In this document: one piece after another, positions 1 through 10,127 of the stretch
Position numbering within the stretch: position 1 is the first letter of the stretch
How the letters are laid out: every line of letters starts with the position of its first letter
Assembly: GCA_003117195.1 (NCBI GenBank)
Contig: BDSI01000077.1
Span: forward strand, 7,501 to 71,500
DNA length: 64,000 nt
From: Eudorina sp. 2006-703-Eu-15
Lineage: Eukaryota; Chlorophyta; Chlorophyceae; Chlamydomonadales; Volvocaceae
Direction of reading: 5' to 3'
Notes under the pieces: generated by a model
Database searches by the model: none
Seen by the model: the letters and a program-made list of their open reading frames with translations, nothing else
Told to the model about the DNA's origin: nothing
Made by a program: the position numbers and the translations under genes

Positions 1-2972
1 TGTAGACATAAAATAGCCACATTTGGTTGTTTATTGTTCCATTTACGTAATACTAAGTCGACGGGACATTGCAGTAGGGCGGGCTCGCTGATAGATCACA
101 GAAATTATATAACCGCATACACCTCGCAGTCCAGCTCAGAATTATGTACAAGAATGTTCATGGAGTATGAAAGTCCGGATGAGGCCACCCGTAACTTGGA
201 GCAGGAACGCCACTACCTGTAAGCCTGTGACAATGTGATCTCCATGGACAACATGTAAAAAAATATCTAACCTGAAATCGGTATCGGCATAACCTGTGCG
301 TCTCTGGCGCAAACCCTCCTGCGTACTGCACTGTGTGCACACTCTGCCCCGCGAGTACTACATGAAAGCCCGTAAGGCCTTTATAGCGCGGTGGTCCAGG
401 AAAAAATCGCACTTTCGCGAGGAAAGCAAGCAAGGCCCGCGTTTGTGCGATATTTGAAGCAACATACGTGGACGACAATCAATATCAGGAGCTATCGCGC
501 GAGCCACCGCCGTGAATGAATGCCTGGGAGTCGCTAACGCCCTGCGCCTACCCCGAGATGTGCGAGGCATCGGGCCTGCGTGAAGCATGAGTTGAGGCTA
601 GATCATGCTTGGGTCTGTGGCCTGGGGGGCCCCGAACACGCGTGGGGAATTCCGGTACGCATGTCTTGCACTGCGCCAGCGCAGTGCTAGGAGTACCAAG
701 TTCGACAGCTCCTGCGTATCGTGGGTGATAGGAAGCGGGTCATCAACGGCTAGCGATAGTCGCCCACCCATTTCTTCTTCGGAGGTTGAGCCTTTCCAAA
801 AGCTGACACCCTTTTGTCAGTTTTCAGCTGAAAAGTTTCGGTTTTTTCCAGTGTTTCCCTTCCCCCGCTCCGCCCCACGCGTACCCCCAGCCACCGTCGT
901 GCACTCCAGCGAGGCCCACCGCGAGGTGGTTCGATTAAGCCTCTTTATTTGCAGTCGATTTATTGGCGTCCCCTTTAGAATGCTCCACCGCAGCACCGCT
1001 GCCTCATGGAAATGCAATAATGACACTAAATATACCAGGAAACAAATCGGGGCAGCGTTCGGATTTTGAACCTGGTCGGGGACTGCGTTCCGCAAGGGGT
1101 AACACGCATGCCAACCGACAGACCTTCGTCGTTATTAGCCTAAAACAACAAGGTTAGCAAGCATGTAGCATGGCAGAGAAAGTAGGTCAATAAAGTCTGC
1201 GCCACTGAATGGCTTAAGTCTGCACTGGAAAGAGGCCCATTGTCAAGGCGGTGGGACGCCTGGCGTCGCCAGCGCCACGCGCGGGTCCCGGTGTCAGCCG
1301 TGTGAACCCGTGTGCGCCCCCAGTGAGGCAGCTCATGGATACAGGGTCAGCCCCGTACGTCTCCTTTGAGTTCACACGCAGCTCACACGCAGCTTCCCAC
1401 ACGGCGCGTGCACGACTGTGCAGTGTGCACTCCATCCCACTCGCGTGCTGCGCCAAGCGCCAGCCTCCGCCGTGCTCCACCGTGCTCTGTCGCAGCTTCC
1501 CACACGCATGTGCACTCAACTGCCCACTCCGTCCCAAGCGCGCGCCTGCCAACTAGCGCCAACTGCCCGTGTGTGTCACTACAACTGTTGACAGTCAGGT
1601 AGCTTCCGAGGCGGGCCGCCGTACAAGTACCTGCTCACACTCGCACAGCTGCCGACTCCCACGCAAACTGCTGTACGGCTGAGGGGGGGTAGGGGTGCCG
1701 TACACGAGTTGGTTGAGGGTTAGTCGGAGGTGTCCAAGAACCGCCCTTTATCTATTTTCTCGTGAGCCACTGTATTGCGCACAAGGATTATGAGGAGACA
1801 GACGCATGCATGGTGACTCTGTTGCCACTGCTACAGCGAGCCGCTGCCATCGCCTTCGTTACTCTGCCGCCGCCGCCGCCGCCTGCACCGGCTAGTGCAC
1901 GCCGCGCGCTGCCCCCCTCCCCGCCGGCATCCTCTGTCTCGACCTAAGCGAAAACCCCCAACGGCGTGATCCCAATGGAACCAATGTGGCCGGTCCCACA
2001 ACCAACGCCTGCACAACTCCCGGCCACATACATGCATCAGGTCCCCCTGTACATTCCATCGGCGCCCCAAGCTACCCAAGCTTACCAACCCTCATGAAGA
2101 CCTACTACCGTGAGTTTTAAAAGAAAAGGGTAACGGCAAAGTGTGACGGAACGGGACGGGGCGCAGCTTTGCAAAAGCGTGCAGTTGGGGGGAGGGGGAC
2201 CCCGGGAAGCATATCACAGAGCAGCGTAGCGGTGCGGGTCTTGCTATCTCTTGATGGTGACGAATAATTCCTGTGGACTTCTTTCTCCGCAGCAGCGCAT
2301 CATCAGTAATGCGGCATCTCATCATGCTGATGTCCGCCGTACGTACGTAAGTATGTACGTACAGGGCCGTGCAGCCCACAGGCAAAGCAGGAACGAGCCA
2401 CCTTGGGCGGGAAGCGCACGCGTTCGCGCACGAGTACGAACCATGCATGGCACCCAGAAAACACGTACGACAACCCAGCAAAGCGCGAGGACGACGTGCT
2501 TACAAATAGAATCATGCAGTTGTCGGTGGCTTGAGCAGTCTCTCTCTCCCAGCTCCCAGCTCCTCCTAATACAACGATCAGCGATATGCTTCAAGTATTT
2601 ATCCATACCAACCGAAATCAAGTTACGGTAACTGCCTTCTCAGGACCCTCAACGCCACGACCTCCGCCCACCTAGCTGAAGATCCCCCGGCCCCTGCCAG
2701 GATGACTCCATGCAAGAACGTTCGTGAACACGAACACACCGCATCTACCAGCCCGCCTCTCGCTTTGAGCCCCCAACGGCCGCACTCCGCCGCACATACG
2801 CAGAAAGCAGTTTTCCATCAGAATTCAAAGCGCGTGAATGAATAAACAGGCACGGCACCTAGCTTACTGCCTCCAGGTTGGTGTGGGCATGCCACCTCGC
2901 GAATCACACACACACACACACACATACACGCCTGTGCATGTCACGCACTCCTGCTCTGCTGCCTGCCTAAGC

Positions 2973-3007
<35 letters not shown>

Positions 3008-3078
3008 GGTTTTACCGCACCGGGCAGGGGCGCGCCTCCGAATTGCTAAGGAAAGTGCCCTGGATGCTGCAAGGACTT
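1..3078. other. No gene resolved; left flank
   Basis: No frame here shows a recognisable protein family or a coherent exon chain. The short open frames overlap on both strands and look like chance openings. The stretch has a pyrimidine-rich block around 840-900, a CAC/GCG-rich block around 1370-1520 and CA microsatellites near its right end. It leads into a retroelement remnant, so part of it may be old transposon DNA, but no end or target duplication could be seen. Confidence 0.5.
2905..3005. repeat. Two CA microsatellites separated by a dispersed-repeat core
   Basis: CA runs lie at about 2905-2924 and 2974-3005. Between them is a segment (2937-2980, including TCACGCACTCCTG and CCTAAGCAACACAC) that recurs next to CA-rich DNA at 23944-23983, and in reverse complement near 56503-56537. 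Confidence 0.8.
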
Positions 3079-3786
3079 GAGAAGGTTGAACAGCGGACTG
3101 CAAGGCGCAGACCGCCCGGGATGGGCTTTCGCACGCCCACGCCACTCCTGCGCAAGCCTACGACTTCGAGCGACTCTACACCAACCTTCCACATGCCCTC
3201 CTGCGTGACACCCTTCGGAACCTTTTCGTCGCCGCCCTCGCCGCCACCCCTTTCCTTCGTGTTGCTACCACGGACCCGCCACCACACCGGCCCCATGCCA
3301 AGCCCACCCACTCCGTGCCCTTCCACGACGACCGCCCTGCGGGACCACAAGTCCGAACCCACAACCGTACGACCACCCGCATCTCCCATCTATACGACCT
3401 CGACATTCTTTTGGATTCCCTCCTCAACTCCACCTTCATCACCTTCAGCCCAGCCTTGGTACGCCAGATCATTGGTATCGATCCCCATGAGTATTTCCGC
3501 GTCTCCATTAATCGCCAACCTGTCCTCTCTTGGTAGGAGTTCCGGTGCCTGCGCCAACGCACGCTTCCTGCCTACTGTCGATGCCGCCGACAAACGCATC
3601 CTCGCCCGCTTGCGGCACTCCAAACGCTACCTCGACGACCTCCTCTTCCTCAAAAACCCGTACCTTCGCCACCTTCTATCCATCAATCCCATCGTCCGTG
3701 ACCTCCGCGGCATCTACCCCGCTGAGCTGGGCGTCTCCCACGACCATCTGCCCGCCGGCCACAGGCCTGTTAAAACCCGTACATAA
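3079..3786 (+). pseudogene. Degenerate reverse-transcriptase fragment (YLDD box)
   Basis: Two plus-strand frames together carry reverse-transcriptase landmarks in the right order. In the first frame are YDFERLYTNLPH (about 3159-3194) and FITFSPALVRQIIGI (about 3433-3477). Near 3480 the reading shifts by one frame and continues as IPMS...ANLS, then RYLDDLLFLKNP with the catalytic YLDD at 3628-3639, then GIYPAELG. This order (DF..LYT.LP, RQ..GIPM, YxDD, IYP.EL) matches Penelope-like and related non-LTR-type reverse transcriptases. The frame is broken, and no endonuclease, GIY-YIG domain or intact 5' end is visible, so this is a dead fragment. The exact superfamily is an inference. Confidence 0.65.
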
Positions 3787-4515
3787 CCAGGAGTTGTAAC
3801 TCCTGCATACATCGCGACGAATGCCTTGGGCAGGGCCTGGATACCTACCCGCACCGTAACTAACGATACGTACACATCGGAGCCCAACCCTAGCGGCCGC
3901 ATCCGTCCCCATGGCAGCGCGGGTAACATATATAGCGGACGTACGGATGGATGCACCGGCTGGCAGCCAGCAGCAGTGTCACGCAGTTTGGGGACCGGAA
4001 CCGCTCATCTATCCCCCTGCACCGGGGAAGGAGAATGGCATCACAGATGGGAGACAAACAGAGAACGTTCATTCATTCATCAAACAGCGAATGCCGCCGG
4101 GAATCCGATCCCATGCCATGTACATAACCACCGTAAACTCGCTAAGCCCGCGCAAACACAGAATCACTCCCCCATCCCGGATCAGGCCCCACTCTCCATG
4201 AGAACGTCGAGCCAGGCAGGTCCCTCGCTGAGATAGATTATGTGCCATCACAGCGCAGTACCACGAGCGCAGATGCGACACAAGGATGGATGGAAATGTC
4301 ATGTGAGTGAGTCCCTGGAGGAGCGCTGGCGCCTTTAGTCGTGTCTGCAACCGTGTCCCGACCGCTTTTAGTCATGAACTCCGCTCGTTCCGGAGCAAAC
4401 GACCCCTGCGTTGCATCTGTGCGCACTCCCGCGCCACCACCTGACCCGGGTTCGTTTCTGGGTTTGTTTGTTTTTCCAAGAAATGTGAACCCTTCGTCCA
4501 TCTTGCTTGCTGCGT
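3787..4515. other. Intergenic, nothing recognised
   Basis: Between the retroelement remnant and the 3' end of the minus-strand membrane-protein gene. No family motif, array or hairpin stands out. It presumably contains the 3' UTR of the next gene. Confidence 0.4.
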
Positions 4516-5147
4516 TTAGTTCTTGCGTTGCCGCCGCTTCGACGGGCCCCGCGCACCTCCTGAGCCTCCCTGCGCGGCCTGACCAACAAAGGCACTCCCT
4601 GCGCCCGTCGCCGGCGCTGCCGCAGCTGCTGCTGCGGCATCCGAGGCCAGCGCCGCCGCCATGGCGTCACTGTCGTACAGCACGATCAGCTCATCTCTGA
4701 CGTACAGGAAGAGGCCGAGCATCATGACGTGGCAGCCAACGAACAGCAAGGACACGTGGTTGACGTGCGGCCCCAGCCGGCGGCAGAGGAAGGCATCCAG
4801 GTGCAGGCCGGAGAGCGCTGCCGCGCCGCCCAGGAACACCAGCACAGACCACAGCCGCTGGCGACCCACGCAGGAGCGACGGCTCATGTAGGCGCCCACC
4901 ACGATGACAGCCAGCACCGACGTACCGATGAAGAGCGCGTCCGTCATGAAGGGAATCTGCAAGCCCGCGAAGCTGCGGGGCGTCGTGGGATGTCGGGGGC
5001 ACAGCGGCAGCGACAGAGTGGGCGGGCGGGCGGGTATGACCAGGGGAAGCATCTTAGCTGCCTCTCGGGCGAGGAACTTACACGGGACGTGCCACAATGA
5101 CGATCGCTGGCGGATGAGCGGTAAGCTGTCACGAGGAGGACTGACAT
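4516..5147 (-). CDS. Small multi-pass membrane protein, unknown function
   Basis: The favoured model has two exons: 5082-5147 (ATG at 5147, MSVLLVTAYRSS...) and 4516-4956. A CGT|GTAAGTT donor joins a TTGCAG|ATTCCC acceptor in phase 0, giving 168 aa. Exon 2 encodes three hydrophobic helices: TDALFIGTSVLAVIVVGAYM, LWSVLVFLGGAAALSG and VSLLFVGCHVMMLGLFLYV. These are followed by an acidic DELIVLYDSD stretch, a poly-Ala/Gly low-complexity region and a basic tail ending SKRRQRKN. I do not recognise the family. The helices and stop are firm. The first exon is not: another acceptor at 4972|4973 (CCCCGCAG) would add FAGLQ and need a different upstream exon. Confidence 0.5.
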
Positions 5148-5694
5148 GTGCAGCGAGCACGAGCTAACAGCCCCCTGCTTGATCCGAAATCGGGTTGCAA
5201 AGATGACTGAAAGGATCGTGGCACAGCGATCCTTTGAAGTGTGCTTTGGACGTGTCAAGGCGGGTTGACGGCAGCAGACGGGTGCTGTGCGCGTTTGTCT
5301 ACACGCCGTGCCGTACCGAAGCTGGAGCGCTGACCATCCATGTGACCATGTCCCAAAGGGCTGTGAATCGACTAGATGTGTGGAGTTTTTCCCTTTTGCT
5401 TCCCTCCGCCTCAACTCACGCATTTCTCCGCTTCGCGTTTCCGCATGACCCCTCCCTCCCCGCCCTGGACCTGGACCCCCTGCCTCCCTGCCCTGGACCT
5501 GGACCCCCTCCCTCCCCGCCCTGGACTCCCTCCCTGCCCTGGACCTGGACCCCCTCCCTGCCCTGGACCTGGACCCCCTTCCTCCCCGCCCTGGACCCCC
5601 TCCCTCCCTGCCCTGGACCTGGACCCCCTCCCTCCGCTCTTTGTTTGCAAATTCCCACTTTAGCGGCCACACGCAGTGCCACATGCCCCGCACG
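5148..5694. other. Intergenic with GC-rich minisatellite
   Basis: This lies between the membrane-protein start and the stop of the small secreted ORF, both on the minus strand. It would hold the promoter of the former and the 3' UTR of the latter. Most of 5459-5637 is a tandem array. Confidence 0.4.
5459..5637. repeat. Minisatellite, CCCTGCCCTGGACCTGGACC type
   Basis: Imperfect tandem units built from CCTGGACCTGGACCCC and CTCCCTCCCTGCCC, roughly 25-30 bp each. They keep long frames open on both strands, which explains the repetitive Pro- and Gly-rich openings there. Confidence 0.8.
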
Positions 5695-6240
5695 TCACAT
5701 ACAGCCCCCTGAGTCCACCTCCGTCGCTGCTGCTGGGTTCAGCGCCTCACACGCAAACTGGATATCTTTACAAAGCAACATGCTGTCCGCCTCCCTCACC
5801 TGGAGATGCGTTGCCAACTTAATTCTTTATGGACACGAATCCCAGCCATGTGAAACACGTCCCTCACCCCTGGCAATGGTCTTGCAAGCCTCCTCTTCTG
5901 ATGGTGGCAGTAGTGGCAGTATCCCAGCATCAAGAACCGCTTGAACCTTGTCTTACCACGCGGCCGGAATGCGTGCAGTCAGCCCCTCCACTGGTTTTGG
6001 CCCATGAGGGCAGCTGTAAGGGGGCCACAATGTGAATGCGCTTGCATTGTCGGCGAGGTGCAAACAGATTTCGTGAGCAGATCTGGGGGGACCTTGTGGG
6101 CTTCGTATCGGGTTGATCGGGATGGCCATGTGCGTCAATAGGATTGAAGCGAGTGCAGGTCTGCACGGTTGTGTTGGAGTGAGCAGCTCATTTACACACA
6201 ACGCTGCCAGCACTAGCAGGGCCGCGCCTTTGGAGGTCAT
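5695..6240 (-). CDS. Possible small secreted cysteine-containing protein
   Basis: Three phase-0 pieces fit together. Exon 1 is 6196-6240 (MTSKGAALLVLAALC, donor TGT|GTAAATG). Exon 2 is 5957-6013 (acceptor TTACAG, LPSWAKTSGGADCTHSGRV, donor GTG|GTAAGA). Exon 3 is 5695-5799 (acceptor CTCCAG, VREADSMLLCKD...GGCM, stop). The 68-aa product would start with a good signal peptide (cleavage near SWA|KT), leaving a short mature chain with four cysteines. An optional 30-nt exon near 5882-5911 (KRRLARPLPG) would also keep frame. I do not recognise the family. The model rests only on splice signals, phase and the signal-like N-terminus, so it is tentative. Confidence 0.35.
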
Positions 6241-6653
6241 GAGTACCAACAACGGGCAGTGACGGTGTCCACATGACCGGCCCACTCCTGAAGTCAGAGA
6301 TCGATGGTGTGTCACATCAGTGCCACACGAGCCTTTATGGCTCCCGACACAGCCTCACCTCATCCCATGTCTTTCACAAGCCCGGCTCATCCATCCGGTT
6401 GGCATTCCCCTATAGGAGGCGTCACCGAGCCCCTGAGCCCCTACTACGAATCTACATCCGTGACTGGGCTGCTGAGTGAGCATCACCAAGGATCCGCTTG
6501 TCCACTGGTACGCTCTGCCGTACCCGTTTGTCTGTAAGGACATGTTTCCCTCATTTGAAGCCCTGCCCGCATCACCGGCCCCGCAGCGGCATCTCATTCC
6601 CCACCCCTGAAATGCAGCTGTTCCCGCTCAAACCCTCCCGCCACACCGCACCG
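6241..6653. other. Intergenic between two minus-strand genes
   Basis: This is 413 bp from the Crinkler-like stop to the ATG of the small secreted ORF. It would carry the former's 3' UTR and the latter's promoter. No repeat or motif is conspicuous. Confidence 0.4.
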
Positions 6654-9600
6654 TCACGAGTACATGTTCATGATGGCCGCTTCCATCCCCGTGTCCTCCT
6701 TCCAGGTGTCCTCAGCGGCTTCAACAAGCATCGGCGCCCCTATCTCACGCAGCACCTTCAGGTGCTGGGCGCAGCGCAGCTGATACAGGTCCGTGTCACT
6801 GAGGCCCTGGCCGTCGCCGAAGTCCAGCAGGTCGGTCAGGTTGGCCACGTCAGCGCCTGAGGCCGAGCGCAGCCTCGGGCGCTTGAAGAGCCTGTCCATC
6901 TCCGCGCCCGCCGCCTCAGCCTCTTGCGGGTCCACCGTGATGATGCCGGTGCTGTCCGGCTTGAGGCGCTCCTGCGGGGCGAACGAAGAAAGAGGTCACA
7001 CGTTAACATCAGCAGCTCATCAGCAGCTCCATCACAAAAACGAGCGAGCTGTGCTGCATTTCACCGCGCAGTAATAAAGCAAGAACAGGGACCAGGACCG
7101 GCGCCCCACACGTCGAGTGCAATGCTAGGACAAACGAGACCATTAAGCTGCAGACGACAAAGAAGGTAACGGGGGGCTACATGTCACAGCATGATTAAAG
7201 GCAAGGAGCGAGCAAATGCAATGGACACGGACAGGAGCCTTGGCAACAGTGGAGGTGGCGGAGGGTAGAAATGACGCAGTCCACCACGACGCGCCTTGTC
7301 CAGGAAGGTTCTGAGCATGCCGATGGCCTCCGCGCGGCTCTTGCAGACGTACAGGTGCATCATCGGCCCCTCCTGCTCCGCCAACCACATCAGCCACCAT
7401 GCATCCGCCTGGTACACGCAAACACGAGCGAGGCACACCGAGGGGGCATGAACACTTGCCCTTGCAACAGGGGTGTTTGTGTGTGTGTGTGCGCGCAAAT
7501 GTGCACGGCTTGCGATGCACAGAGCCGCGTCAGAAGCTCAACTGCAGGGTGTGTTGCACGCCTAAGGCACACCACAAGCCTTCTGGCGCTGCAGCTTCTA
7601 CCAATCAGTGGCATCCCCCTCACACTCCCACCCCAACGCACATGCGCTTCCCAACCCTCGCTGAATGCTGTAGCAGCACAGGCAACAACTCACCAGGTCC
7701 GTCATGACAGCAATGGGCTTGAAGTCGGCGCTCCACGCGTTGGCTGTGAGCAGCACTGTGGCCAGCTGATGCCTGTCGCTGCATTGCGGGGTGCGAGCAT
7801 GCAGATTAAGTCGGACCTTCCAGAGCTCTCAAGAGCTCTGTGGCGTGATGCTATCTAACGAGGGACGGACCCCAAAATGGCCTAAGTGTTCCGCATGGCT
7901 AGCAGCCCCACCAATCTTACAAGCGAGCCCGGTCCTTCTTGAGGTCCATTGCTATGCGTAGTCCACCCGCTGGCGCGCCGGCCTTCAAGCACGCCGACGT
8001 GCAGAGGGCAAAGTCTGTGGTGCCACTAAGAGTGATGTTCGTCCCCGGCAGGTCGCTGGTCAGCATGGTTGTCTTGCCGATGCAGTCGTGCCATTCTACA
8101 GGGGGCGAACAGTTGCATCGTCAGAACCGCTACTTGTCAGTACCGCTACACAAAACGGCACGTACACCCCAGGCTTCACGCACTCTGCAGCATAGTTGCA
8201 CTTGCTCACCTTGACCGGGTGGCGGAGGCAGGATTAAGTTCACGTATGCCATTGCCGGCGTACGATTGAGAGGGTCGCTCTCAGCCTGTGGCCCCCAGGT
8301 GAACGCCTCAGCGTCCACCAGTGTCGCTGCGATGGGCGCCTTCGAGACATACTTGACTTCTACACCCGCGGCGCGGATGGCACGCCAATTCTCGCTATTG
8401 ATGCCACTGAAGGATACTGCTGCAACACACATTCAACACACATTCAACGGGGAGCGAAGGAAGGATGGGCGTGTGTCTGCAGTGTCAGCTGGATGGCACG
8501 AAGGCCCCCATAGTAGCCTTCAAAGTGAGTAAAGCCCGGAGCCTAACCAGCACAGCTTGATCAGCCAGCGCCGTGGGCAGGGAAGCCGTACAGCAGGCGT
8601 CCCAGGGAGGGAGCATTGGGCAGAAGTATGGGATGCATCCGCTCTGACCATGCCAGGGGAGGCTTAAACCCACCGATCCGTGCGGCAGCACCAGCCTCGA
8701 TCTTCGATTGACCGGCTGTAGGGAAGCATTGCACAAACATTGACCAGAAGGCATGGCCGGTTAATCCACCCGCGAGGATCGCAGACACAACGCTCAGGAT
8801 TAATCGTCAGGCATTCTGAGACGGTTTGCCCCTTACGGCCCCGGGTAGCACTACACCCTGGCCCTGTTTCGCCACGACCACCTTTAATCTGTGCCGCACA
8901 GGCGTACGATGTTGGGGCTCGGGCCCGCGGCATGTGCCCGCTCCACTAGCCGTTCAGTAACCCGAGGTTGTAACGATTATGACCATTGATTATTAGTCGG
9001 AAATATCATAATAACATTCTGCGACTAATAATCAATGGCTATCGGGACTCACGAAAGTGGGAAACGACCGTTGGGATTAGTTGGCGAAGCCATTTTTGAG
9101 CCCGGGTCGTAATCAAGATCTCAAGGCGTCGGCATCATAAGCCGACTTGTGGAGCTATGAGACGGAGACGGATTGATATTATTCACAGGTGTCTCTTGAC
9201 ACCACCAACTTGGTACATGATTCTCTCAATCGGTAGGTTCTTAGTCACTTCGCTACTTAGATAGGTTGGTTCCTCCCTCGTCTCCTTCTCTCCGTCCTTC
9301 GTCGGTGGCCTCGGCGACGATACCTGGTCCCTCGGTGAGTTCCCTTTCCGCTGCGTATCGTAACCCCGACGTTACAGCGGTACGCAGATATGCGCCCCAG
9401 CCCGTGCCAGAAGTCAGCAAGGACACGCCCACATGCTTACCGCGCACGGCCTTGAGCTGCTCCTTAGCGATGGCAACTTGCACCTTGGCCGCCTCGGCCT
9501 TCGCCTTGGCCTCGTCAGCCTCCGCCTCGGCCTTCACAGCGATGGGATCCTGCTCTGAAGAAGGGAAAAGATAGGAAGTCGACTCGGCTCGGCCGATGTT

Positions 9601-9824
9601 TGCTTTGAGCCCCCCGACTTACTGATTACTTTTGCGTCATGAAGAATGTCAATGAGCACCTCAGGAAGATTGAGAGCCTTCAATTTGGCGCTTGTCGCAG
9701 ACGATAGGGCAGCAAGATTCAGGTACAGGTTGTCGACCAGCAAGTTCAAGTGAGGCTCCCTAAAGCACTCAAGCTGCTGTTCAGTCAGCTTCGTGGCTAG
9801 AACTCTTCTGAGACGTTGCGCCAT
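6654..9824 (-). CDS. Crinkler (CRN)-like protein with PD-(D/E)XK nuclease domain
   Basis: The exon chain is 9623-9824, 9441-9554, 8674-8715 (weak), 8210-8419, 7921-8095, 7694-7772, 7295-7408 and 6654-6971, giving about 417 aa in consistent phase. The N-terminal part is helical and then Ala/Lys/Glu-rich coiled coil (KAEAEADEAKAKAEAAKVQ). The core matches the nuclease domain of Crinkler-RHS-type proteins. It has SGTTDFALC with Asp217, then GLRIAMDLKKD with Asp240-x-Lys242. After these come HQLATVLLTANAWS, IAVMTDL and DAWWLMWLAEQ, the usual order after the active site. The C-terminus has a basic KRPRLRS patch that could be a nuclear signal. The last intron would need a GC donor (AAG|GCGCGT) to stay in frame. 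The 5' end is uncertain: the first exon is open to a TT-rich acceptor at 9868|9869, so an upstream exon may exist. Family known, substrate and role in this alga unknown. Confidence 0.65.
8983..9038. repeat. Perfect 17-bp inverted repeat (hairpin)
   Basis: CCATTGATTATTAGTCG at 8983-8999 is exactly reverse-complemented at 9022-9038, with a 22-bp AT-rich spacer. It sits in an AT-rich stretch inside the proposed second intron of the Crinkler-like gene, unlike its GC-rich surroundings. Confidence 0.85.
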
Positions 9825-10055
9825 GCGTTGCACGCCGGCGGGGAGCCAGCAAGAAGGGTCCAGAAGCCCTAAAAAATCTGGTGTGAGGTTTTGATATGGC
9901 AGCCGATTGCTAAGGAGATGTTTGTCTATTTAATGCTAATCCTACGCGCAGACAGCACCATGATTACAAGATTCGTGCTTGCCAACGACGAGTTGTCGGT
10001 CGCATGATTGCTCCAAGGACCCCAACTGCAATTGCAAAAATGTAAACAACAAGGT

Positions 10056-10127
10056 ACCTAAAGTCTCCAAATTGCATATTACTCGACAATATCTTGTCGA
10101 GTAATTTACGATTTGGAGACCTCAGGT
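10056..10127. repeat. 72-bp foldback structure
   Basis: Nested inverted arms: TACCT..GTCTCCAAAT (10056-10072) pairs with ATTTGGAGAC..AGGTA (10111-10127). Inside, ATTACTCGACAA (10078-10089) pairs with TTGTCGAGTAAT (10094-10105) around a TATC loop. No clear target-site duplication was found. Confidence 0.85.
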
